A stretch of 64,000 bases of DNA from Diplosphaera chodatii (Eukaryota; Chlorophyta; Trebouxiophyceae; Prasiolales; Stichococcaceae), in contig JAALGY010000019.1 of assembly GCA_032358165.1 (NCBI GenBank), forward strand, positions 2,294,001 through 2,358,000, given 5' to 3'. Both the position numbers and the translations under genes were made by a program. Positions 10,479 to 20,367 of the stretch are shown here, piece by piece. The first letter of the stretch is position 1, and each line of letters starts with the position of its first letter. The notes under the pieces are model-generated. The model did not search any database, was not told where the DNA came from, and was given only the letters and a program-made list of their open reading frames with translations.

Positions 10479-12966
10479 ATGCAGCTTGAAGCAGTGCGCT
10501 TTGAGCTTGATGATGGCCCAGATGCCATGTCACAGCAGCCCATGCTGGTGCGAGGCCCGCAGAGGCTCAACATGCAGGCCTGGCCAGCAGCAGTGGCAGG
10601 TTGTTGCCGGTCTGCCTTTGCATCAATGGCGTCAGCAGCCTGCCGGGACGCGTCTCTCAGTCAATCACACGCTGCAGAGGCACCGTCAGCGGGTGCTGAC
10701 ACTGCAGCAAGTCCGTCAACCGCGCTGCCAGCAGCAGCAGCAGCGGATGCCGCGGCCAGCGGCGGCAGTGGCAGCCCGGAGGATGAGGAAGCAGAGTTCC
10801 GGCAACAGTTCATCGGAGCCCGGCGGGTGCGCGCTCCCTGCTTCGAGGGCCTTCATTGATGCCAGCAACACTGGTGCAAGATGGGGGCGCACCAACTCCA
10901 ACCTCAGCTGCCCACCAACCACCGCAGGAGGTCGCCGTGCGCAAGCAAGCAGACGCCCGGCGCGAAGTCGCATCGTGCCCGCAGTCCTGATCGGCGATGT
11001 GTTTCTGGCCGGCACCGGGTGCGCTGCTGCAGTGTTGCCATAAATCCTGACTGATCCTACAGCAGCATGAGCCCTGCATGTTCAGTGTACAGTGGAAGCG
11101 ACACAGTGAAAGATGGAGCAGATTACCTGTCAGGAGTAGGCGGTGCAGGATCCGTACCCAGCAGATGAGCGCGCCTGAGAGCTTGCGTCACAATGCCTGT
11201 AGGAACGCCGACAAGGCGGCGGCGGCCGTGCTGGACAATTGGGAAGTGCCCCAGGGCGCAGATGCGCAGCGCACGCACCCAATACCGTCTGATATCGTGA
11301 CCATACACACCAGCATGATGGGCGCCCAGGCGGAGGCTATGTTCTCGCACTGGCGGGCGACGGGGGAGTGGCTCGGAGACGTGGTGCACGGCAGCGGCAG
11401 CGGGAAGCAGCCAGGGGCGCAGAAAGTGCCATGGCCGGGCTTCTGCTCCATGCCATGGGGCCTGGCGGTCTCGGTGCTGAAGAGGGTCCCGGGCTACGCC
11501 TGGGTGCAGCGTGACCCCAGGCAGGTGGGTGAGCCGGCTGCCCTGGGGTGGAATATGGCACCGTCCGCAACACCTGTGGGGGCATACGCTGACCAACCCA
11601 GCAGCTGAGCCGCTACCTGCACTACCTGCACAGGTGGATGAAGCGAAGAAGTTGCGCCATACCACGAAGGGAGCAGACGCAGTGACCGACGATATGAGGT
11701 ACTCGCACTGCCCCCCTGGTTGCCTTGTGTCGAGGCCTGTGCCTCAACAGTATGTCGCTTTGCACGATGCGCACAGATGTGCGCTACGAAAACACAGCTC
11801 TACACTACTCTCCTCTTGCAGAAGCGACATCCCCGTCTTCACGGTGCCGGGGGTGCACGTGATGCTGCCGTCGCGGCGTGGCGACGTGCGCTTCACGCCC
11901 CTGTTCCTGAACCGCCGGCAGCTGGACGACACTGCTGCCGCTCTGCTGGACCTGACTGGGCGCCACGTGAGGCTCCCAGGACTGCAGGCGCCTTTTGCTG
12001 AGTTTCTGTGGCGTGTCGCATCTAAAACGCTAAGACACCCATCGCAAGTATAGGCTATTTCCGGGTGCCTGCCATTCAGGGCAATGCGGAGCAGCCGGAC
12101 GTGCACGAGCAGCGGCCTGTTGTCGTCGTACACTCTCTGCGTGAGTATGTCAGGGCCTGCGGCCGCTGCAACAATGGACGACCACCAGGTGTCCACGTGG
12201 TGAACCGACCTGACAAGCACGTTTGATGCATGAGGATGTCAACTCGGTCGTCGTGCAATAGGAGTTGTGTGTGTGATGAGGCGGCCTGCGCTTGTAGGCG
12301 GTGGCACAAGTGTGCGGCCGTGGACAGAAGATGATGTGGAAAGTTTAGAGCGGTGCATCAACATGACCTCCACACTGGCGTTCAAGGCTGCTGTCGAGCT
12401 GGGCAGGCAGCACAACCAAGTGAGTTTCCCTGCAGATGTTGGCACGAGGCAATTGCGCATCGATGTGCTCACCATGCCCACCATGTTGATGGCGGCCTAC
12501 AAGCCAATGCTCCGGTCAACAGCAGGAGCGGGACATCTCAGTTTCGGTTTGTATTGCATGTGCATACGTACTGTCGCAGGGGGAGACGCCAGCTGCCGAC
12601 TTGCTGCTGCGCAACTCAACCCTGCCAGGGAGCATCCCAGACTTTGGAGCTTTGCAGGTCGACCGTCGCAAGGTGACCTGCTCAGAGGACTGCCATCAGC
12701 GATCGATGTATGGCCGCACAGACGCCTTAGTTGCTGCCACTGTGACAGTGCTTTGCCACATGTAGGCATTTGGCGAGATGCCGGTGGATGGCGCCAACCC
12801 CATGGACGTAGCCCCCAACAGCGGCATCATCTTGATCGGGGAGAGCTCACCTGGCCCCGAGTCTGGCGACGACAAGCGGCCACAGCTGGAGCTTCCCAAT
12901 GGCCGCAAGATCAGAATGCCAGTCATTGTGTTGGGGGACGGCAATGTGTTGGCTTCAGAGCTGTAG
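10479..12966 (+). CDS. Tic22-like protein, short form, copy 1, with apparent frameshift
   Basis: Tic22 proteins act in the intermembrane space in plastid protein import. Exons by comparison with the other copies: 10479-10826, 10928-11018, 11203-11524, 11634-11698, 11822-11966, 12080-12188, 12298-12419, 12580-12672, 12766-12966. The Tic22-like core spans exons 3-5: VLKRVPGYAWVQRDPRQ, then IPVFTVPGVHVMLPSRRGD and FTPLFLNRRQLDD. These match the second half of Tic22 (a Pro-Asp/Val-Pro-Val-Phe and Pro-Val-Phe-Phe pattern). Exon 2 is 91 bases against 92 in copies 2 and 3, which breaks the frame before IVPAVLIGDVF at about 10969-10972. Every other exon keeps family phase, so this is either a recent pseudogene or a base missing from the assembly. 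A start at 10470 (nine bases upstream) is also possible. Confidence 0.68.
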
Positions 12967-13535
12967 TCGGTCGCATGTGTGCTTGTACAAGCAGTGAGTG
13001 CGGTATGGGATTGAACAAACACCGTGTGATCGAAGTCGTGCTGTGGCGTCATGCAGCACAACTTCGATCTGCTGCTTGCAGCCATTGAAGTGGTGGGTGC
13101 CATGAGGTCGACACCAGATGCTGCTTGCTGCTGCCCTTCCAAAGTGCCCATGTGACTCGCTCATGGCAGGCACGTGCAGATCGAGCTATGAACATCGGCC
13201 ATCAACGCAATGATATTTGCTTGCACGCTTATCGTCGTGCCTCCTGATCACGTGTAACACAACTCACAGCACTGATGCACATCAACACTGGTGCGTGCTG
13301 TTGCTGCACCTAGCTGCAGATCAGCGTCTCAGTACAGGGTGTCGGGAGACGAAGCGTCGCACCTCCAGGCCTATCCAAATGACGCTCTGCGCTAGGCACA
13401 TCATCTGTTGCGGTCGTGAAGGCAACACTTGACACTCGCACCTTTTTGCTCTCGGATGCGCTTGCAAAGTTGTACTGTAGGGCGCTCTTGGTGTCATGCG
13501 CTAGAACTGTAGGCAGTCGCGGGCACAGGGCAACC
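12967..13535. other. Intergenic between tandem Tic22-like copies 1 and 2
   Basis: The interval should hold the 3' UTR of copy 1 and the promoter of copy 2. The family-conserved upstream block is at about 13335-13380. An in-frame TAG shortly before 13536 supports that ATG as the start of copy 2. No other gene was seen. Confidence 0.55.
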
Positions 13536-16084
13536 ATGCATCTTGGGTCCTGGCAGTTTGAGCTTGACGGGCACACGCAAGCCCCGTGCCAGCCTCTGGT
13601 GGTGCGCAGCCTACAAAATCGTGTCACGCAAGCCTGGGCGGCAGCGGCGGCAGCGTGCGGCGGCGCCGCAGTTGCAGCTGCAGCACCCGTGGCAACAGAT
13701 AGAGGGCTTTTCAGCCACACAGCTGCCTCCATACCGTCCCCGGTAGCGGAGCATCTCCTGGCAAGCCCACCGATCGCACCGTCGCAGGCAACTGCAGCAG
13801 GATCATCCGCTGCCAGCCGCCCTCAGGACGACGGTCACAACGACGAGTCCAGGCGCTACATCACCGGACTCCGCAGGGTGCGCATGCCGTGCTGCGAGCC
13901 AGTAGATGTAGCATAAGCTGACTGTAACACGCGGCATGGACACGCTCACAATGCAATGTCAGCTGACCATCTGTATGTCGATTTGAACTGCAGTATGTCG
14001 CCACGCGTGCCCAAGCAGCGGCCCGGCGCGACGTCGGCGTCGTGCCCGCCATGCTCATCGGCGACGTGTTCCTCGAAGGCAGCGAGTGCGCCGCATGGCC
14101 CACCCCGTGCTGACGCCTGCACAGCCATATAAGCCGTGTGCACTGCCAGTAACGAAGGGGGTTCACCAGCATGATGCGCAGCCCTGGGCAGCATTTGCAG
14201 CTCCTGCAGCACAGGGGGGTCCCCGGGCCTGCAGCCCGGGGCGCGCGGGCGCTGAGAGCTCGCGGTGCGCTGCAGGAGCTGCGACGCTGCATTCGCTGCC
14301 GCGCAAAAGGTGCAGCATGGCACTGGGCCAGACGCGGTCCCGCTGCCGGAGGAGCGCGTCGCCATGCACACCAGCTACGGCCGCGCGGAAGCGGCTGGCG
14401 TGTTTTCACACTGGCGCGCCACGGGGCAATGGCCTGGAGACACGGCACCGGACGGCAGCAGCGGGATGCCGCCGGAACTAGAGCCGGTGGACATCAACCT
14501 GAGTGCGATGGCGTTGGGCGTCGCCACGATGGTGCTGAGCAGTGTTCCAGGCTATGCGTACCTGCAGCGTGATCCTCACCAGGTGCGCACTCATGCCACA
14601 CTGTTCACCTGCAATTCACCTGCAATACCGCTGTGTGGGTGTACGCGTACACCCCTGGCATATGTACATATACACCGCACAGGTGGAAGAAGCAGAGAGG
14701 CTGTGCACAGCCAAGGCAGCAGCAGATGCTCCGGTGCCAGCCTTCAGGTGCTGCTGCTGCCCGTCTGGTGCCTGCCGCTGAACCTTCAAGCCTGCGGCCG
14801 AGCCACGCCGAGCCGCGGAGTCGCGGTCTGGCTCTGCAGCAGGCTCTCTAAGCTCCTTTCTGAGCTGTGCAGCGGCGTGCCCGTCTTCACGGTCCCGGGC
14901 GTGCACCTGACGCTGGCCTCGCTGCGGGGCGACGTGCGCTTCACGCCCCTGTTCCTCAGCCGCCAGCGGCTGGACGACACCATCTCCGTTGTGCAGGGCC
15001 TGGTCAACCGCCATGTACGATCATCAGACTGAAGAAGCCTGCGCTGATGCAACATGAACAGATGCAGTTGATACACCAGACACCCAGCTACAAGTGTGAC
15101 GGTGACCGTGATGCCCAAGCTCCTCTTGATATTCTGGGTTTCAATTTCAGGGGCGTATCAAGCTGCCGGCGGAGCGCAGACGGCGGCCTGTCATCGTGGC
15201 ACATCCCTTGCGCGAGTATGTCACGGCTTGCGGCCTCCAGAACAACAGGCCAGCAGGTTCACACCATCAGAAGCCCACAGCAGTGCAGTTGCGCATGCAC
15301 AGTAATCGCATACATCTGTGCCTGCCAGACATGCCTCGTACATCATCGTGCAGAAGAATGATGCGCTTTCCGCAGGCGGTGACCCAAGCTTGCCGCCGTG
15401 GACGCAAGATGAGATGCTGACCTTGGGGCCAGCCGTGAACCTGACATACAACATGTCTTTTGCCGCGGCCCAAGAGGTTGGCGAGCTGGAACAGGAAGTG
15501 AGTGCAGTCTCTACTGCGAATGCTGTAATGTGCATGAATTCGCATGCTATGCCTGAGCGCCGTAGTCTGCAGCCTGGGCCTGACATGTATGTAGGGCATC
15601 GCAATAAGGACGGCAGCATGGCGCCTACCTGATACTAATTGATGCGATGAAGTATGCCTCTGGAATGCAGGGCCACGCAGCAACTGCCGACCTGATGCTG
15701 GCCAACTCATTCCTGCCGGAAATGCGAACTCAGCCCAGCCTCGGCAAATGGCGCGTTGAGTACGACAAGGTGCATTGTGGATGATGTTCTCCAAAACCTG
15801 CAGGTTGCCAGTGCAGGTGTGTGGCATCACATGCGATGCTGTGGGATTAACAATGCAATGCACGGCTGACCCTGTAGGCATTTGGAAAGGCGCCGGTGGA
15901 TGATGGCGCCTGCATCGATCCGAGTGTCCCCAGCCATGGTATTATCTTGATTGGGGAAGCCGCGCCTCCAAGACCCGGCTCAGCAGCTGCCAAGGCTCCA
16001 CGGCTGCGGCTGCCAGATGGCCGTAAGGTCAGGTTTCCACCCGTGATGCTGTGTGACGCCAATGTCTTCAGCTGTGAGCTGTAA
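13536..16084 (+). CDS. Tic22-like protein, short form, copy 2
   Basis: Nine exons join in phase to 493 residues: 13536-13877, 13994-14085, 14276-14582, 14683-14747, 14873-15014, 15151-15256, 15376-15497, 15671-15769, 15878-16084. The N-terminus MHLGSWQFELDG is shared with copies 1 and 4, followed by a Ser/Ala-rich linker. Exon 2 encodes VGVVPAMLIGDVFLEGS. The Tic22-like core is in exons 3-5: VLSSVPGYAYLQRDPHQ, then VPVFTVPGVHLTLASLRGD and FTPLFLSRQRLDD. Family-specific parts follow: RRPVIVAHPLREYVTACG, PPWTQDEM and a C-terminal GIILIG ... LRLPDGRKVRFPPVML. It lacks the three exons found between exons 5 and 6 in copies 3 and 4. No clear transit peptide is visible at the chosen start. Long Tic22-like proteins of unknown exact role also exist in land plants. 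Confidence 0.8.
14221..14241. repeat. GC-rich inverted repeat before a 3' splice site
   Basis: CCCCGGGC, then CTGCA, then GCCCGGGG: an 8-bp perfect stem with a 5-base loop in intron 2 of Tic22-like copy 2. It lies 35 bases before the acceptor used at 14275, and its loop contains a competing CTGCAG acceptor that would give the wrong frame. Confidence 0.7.
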
Positions 16085-16811
16085 GACGTGGGGTAGGCAT
16101 GCATGCTTTTGAGCTTGGAATGAGCACGGCAGACTATCAATGTTTAGGCTGTGTGACGTGCTTGACATCTTGAATGGCCAGGCTTTTCTCACCACAAGTC
16201 TTGCCAACGAGATCCGGCCTTGCCAACAGCTGTGCATCCACTTGCTTGTGAGGCCCAATTGTCGTCACCCTTTGCCGCCAGTTGGTGTTGGTGCAGGTTG
16301 TGGTGCCTGCTGTTGTCAATCGTTGATGCTATTGGCTTCCGCCACCACAGATGGACGCTGACCATTTGCATGTGCCAGATGTTGTGACTGCCAGAAACTG
16401 GCGCTCGGCAGGGGCGATGCCCAGATGCTCAGCAGACACACGTCTGCAATATACATGCTGCATACTGTGTCAGGGTCCTGGCATCTGGCTGAGTCAAATT
16501 GGCATGCTACTCACGACCGTGTCCCCGTTCGTATGGATGCAAAAGCTGACCCATTCCGATCCTCGGGTGTGTCCTGCTAGACCTAGGTGCAATCGATGAT
16601 CTCGGTACAACCCGTACAGGATGTGAAACGCCGCACTGCCCGCCTATCCAGGTGAAGCAGGAGACTGCCACACACTACTGCCTTGATGACTAGATACTAG
16701 CCCGACACTGCCTCTTTCGTCAGACGACGTATTGAAGGCTGGTCAGCCGGAGTGCCGTTGAAGTTGCTGTGCATGTCACACATTTAGGGCATCAGCACAG
16801 CATCCATCACC
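16085..16811. other. Intergenic between Tic22-like copies 2 and 3
   Basis: No supported gene. It holds the presumed 3' UTR of copy 2 and the promoter of copy 3, with a diverged form of the family-conserved upstream block at about 16620-16655. Confidence 0.5.
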
Positions 16812-19800
16812 ATGCAGCCTTGCTGCTGGAAGTGGGACCTTCCGGAAGTCCAACCAGCAGCACCACCGCAGCGTATGCTCGTATGCGGTCCACAGAAGCT
16901 CGGCCTGGCAGCCTGGCCCGCGGCAGCGGCGGCATGCATGCGCACAGCATCTGGCCCTGCGGCGCTCAGCCATGCGTACGTCACGCGCGTACACGTACTG
17001 CAGCCGCAGCTGACCACGGACGATGCTGCAGCCAGGCCAGCAGCGGGTGCAGCGGCGCCAGCGGCGTCAGATACTAGCAGCAGCGACAGCAGCGACGAGG
17101 ATCTAGATGTGACCATCAGGCGCATGGCCGGCTCGCTGCAGAGGGTGCGTAAGTGCATGAGGTTGGAGAATGAACTGCTGCCAGCAGCAGCGAGCCGAGG
17201 CAGGACATGTGTCTGATGCGTTTGTCCTGCCGCACTGATCGCAGTATGCGGCCATGCGCCGTCATAAGTTCGCCAGGCATGCAGTCGGCGTCGTGCCCGC
17301 AGTGCTGATCGGCGACGTCTTCCTCGTCGGCAGCGAGTGCGTGTTTCCAGTCATGCAAGAAAAATTGCAGCATAATGCCATGCACCAAGCGCTGCAGCTG
17401 CATGGCAGGATGAAGTGGGCGGCACCCTGCTTGTTGCGCCCAGTGGCCCCCATTACTGCATTGAGCAGCAGCCTCAGGCCCTGATGCGCAGTGCAGGGCC
17501 TGCGATGAGGCGTCAGCGGTGGCGACAGATGGCTGGGACAGCCCCGCGCAGCAGAGATCACTGCTGCAAGGCGACCGCATGGCGATACACACCAGCTTCG
17601 CCGCTGCGGCGGCGGCGGCCGACCTCTCACAGCGGCGGCAGGACGTTCTACGGCGGCTGGGTGACGCGGAGCCTGACACGCAGCAGCCAGGGGCGGAGCC
17701 AGCGCCGCCGCGGTGGCCGGTCCCCTGCTCGATGCCCTGGGGAGAGGCGATGGTGGTGCTGGGTAGGGTCCCGGGGTATGCGGGGCTGCAGCCCGACCCC
17801 CAGCAGGTGAGACCGACTGCTGCTTGCACAATCCACTGCACGCTGAGCACGCTGTGCATACCACTGAGCCACACAATTGCATGCTGAAGCTCTGTACGCT
17901 GCACAGGTGAAGGAGGCCAAGAGGTTGCATAAGGCAGCAGCGGCAACAGCAGCTGCGCCGCCAAAAGAGCTCAGGTGTGGCGCCTGCACCGCAGCCTGAT
18001 ACCATGCAACCTCCAGGATGTACACATCTGACTGCCCTCTGCTATCGTCTGTCACCATCCCTGTCCTGCGGCCCCCTGATCCCCCTGTCTTGCACAACCC
18101 AGCGACACCGACATCCCGGTCTTCACGGTGCCGGGGGTGCACATAGCGCTGCCGTCGCGGCGGGGGGATGTGCTGTTCACGCCCGTGTTCCTGAGCCGCC
18201 AGCAGCTGGACGATACCGCTGCCGCCGTGCAGGACCTGCTCATCAGCCATGTGAGACGCTGTATGGTTTCAGGGCTTGCCTCTGAGATGCTGTGTGAGAG
18301 GAGAAGGTACATGACCACAGTCCGCCTGAAGGTACGTGACCAACGTCCGTCTGTACAGGTAAAGCCACAGCCACAGTTGTTGGAAGGTGCACGAAATGTA
18401 TGCATGGCTGACTGTCTGCCTGTCTTGCTCCTTGCAGCGGCGCCTGAGGCGGCGGCATGACCGTAGGGCCTTCCGCATGGCCGCAGAGTCGGTTGCAGCG
18501 GATGTGACAGGTGCACTCACTCACAGCTGTCTGACTGTGGCTTTGTTGCTGCAGACATATTGGAGGCTGGTTGCCTCACTGAGCCTTGAACACTGTACCC
18601 TGTCGAATGACTCTGACTGGCGCAGGCCTGCAGCGGGGCAGCGGCAGTTCGGGGCGGCAGGGTGGCCAGGGGACCGAAGAGGCGCCAGAGGTGGGCAACA
18701 GCCTGCAGATGTGCAGTGCTGCAGCGCCGGCAGCAGTGCTTTGACTGATGTCACCACCGCCAACGGGCCCACCCACAGATGCTAGCAGCGGTCCACTCAG
18801 GGCCCGGGTGGCTTGCAGGAGTTGGTGGGAGAGTCTAGGAGTGGTGGCAGCGGCAGCGGTGGGGCGCCTGGCGGCCTGACCGCCAGCGTTTCACGGACGG
18901 TTGTGGGCACACTTTCATTGGCGCTTCGTGCCCAGGAGGCCGGCGCCAACATCCTGGACCGCGCCATCACAACCCTGGACATTGGTAGGTGGAGTACTCA
19001 TCGCAGATTGTACAAGCTGTCTATGTCAAGTTCATCTGGCTCAACTCAGTGACATTCATTCAGGTCTGGACATTACTTTCCATTGAGCAGCCGAGAGCTG
19101 AAACACACGGCACATCCGGATGCGCTTGCAGCAGCATTCGCACGTCGCATCAACACATCCATGTGTATGACACCAGCAGGCAAGGTGCACCTGCAGCGCG
19201 TGTAATAGTGCGGGCCTGAGCACATGCATCGTCATGGCTGCAGACGCCAAATTGGCGGGGCACAGGCGGCAGCCTGTTGTCCTTGCGCACCCCCTGTCGA
19301 CCTTCGTCACCGTCTGCGGCATCAACAACAACCGAGAACTAGGTGTGCGGCTGACCAGAGAACCCAGCGGGGCTGACCTCACATCTCATCGAGGCAGGTT
19401 GCTGAAGGACAACTCTGCTTCCAGATATACGCCTATTTATCTATGAGGGAAGCACTGCGCGCAGGTGGTAGCCCGAGCCCGCACCCCTGGACGTCTGATG
19501 ATGTGGACAGTCTGCAAGAGGGCGTGACTCTGACCTCCAGCCTCGCGCTGAGGGCAATCCTGGAGTTGCAGCAGCAGGTGCCGTGCTTGTGCTGAAGTCC
19601 TGTAGGACAGGGTGATGCGCACGGCCGCGTGTGCTGTGCATCCATGATGGGCACGACCTAGTATGGGTTCGTGTAACGTCCAGGGCGGCAAAGGCATCAG
19701 GCAAGGCCAGGCGCCAACGGCTGACAGCTTCATGGCCAACCTGGCGCTGGCAAAGGGCCTCCCTAGCCTTGGGAACATGCAAGTTGACTATGACATGGTA

Positions 19801-20118
19801 TGGCTCTGAGTGGCGCTGTTGCATGCTGCAAGTGCAATGCCATTTGTCGCTGTGCAGGCTCAAGTGAAATCTACATGATGACTAGCGTGGTCTGCCAACA
19901 CGCAGGCATTCGGCAAGACACCAGTGAAGCCTCAGGACTCGTTGTACTTGATGGCTCCCAACCGCGGCGTCATCCTGATCGGGGACATCAACAAGCCTGA
20001 GGAGTCCGACTCCGGCAGCAAGCTGCCGCAGCTGCAGCTGCCAGATGGCCGTAACATCAGGCTCCCGACCATGGTGCTGGGGGATGGCAACGTGCTGTGT
20101 GTCGCTGAAATGAGATGA
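16812..20118 (+). CDS. Tic22-like protein, long form, copy 3
   Basis: Twelve exons join in phase to 597 residues: 16812-17144, 17245-17336, 17497-17806, 17907-17974, 18103-18250, 18438-18510, 18626-18690, 18819-18984, 19244-19342, 19465-19577, 19684-19797, 19906-20118. The Tic22-like core reads VLGRVPGYAGLQPDPQQ, VKEAKRLHKAA, then IPVFTVPGVHIALPSRRGD and FTPVFLSRQQLDD. This is the Tic22 C-half order (Pro-Asp-Pro, Ala-rich helix, Val-Pro-Val-Phe, Pro-Val-Phe-Leu). Exons 6-8 (RRLRRRHDRRAFRMAAESV; a Gly/Gln linker; LTASVSRTVVGTLSLALRAQ) are missing from copies 1 and 2 but present in copy 4. The C-terminus has GVILIGDINKPEESDSGSKL and NIRLPTMVLGDGNVL. Relation to Tic22 is secure at the level of pattern; import function and location are inferred. 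Confidence 0.8.
18305..18354 (+). repeat. 25-bp tandem microduplication in an intron
   Basis: Two 25-base units (18305-18329 and 18330-18354) differ at about five positions, and each begins AGGTAC, a 5'-splice-site-like sequence. They lie in the intron after exon 5 of Tic22-like copy 3, the intron that precedes the long-form-specific exons. Confidence 0.75.
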
Positions 20119-20367
20119 TTTTCATGTGACACTGACCAACAGCTGTGCTTTTGCAAAGTGAACAGGACTATCATCCGCACTGCTGCAGCGATTGGTTGCC
20201 GGTTTTGAACCTAACTTCTTGCAGAGTAATGGTGCATAGCATGATGCCACATTTGGTGCACTATGTCATATCATTGACTCAGTCCCGCCACACTGTATTG
20301 TACACACATATCACCCTTGCTGCGCAAACATCGCATTGCATTGCACTGAACGGAAGTGCACTGCGCG
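20119..20367. other. Short convergent intergenic gap
   Basis: Only 249 bases separate the stop of Tic22-like copy 3 (+) from the stop of TAF1 (-). Both 3' UTRs must lie in or overlap this gap. No other feature was seen. Confidence 0.6.
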
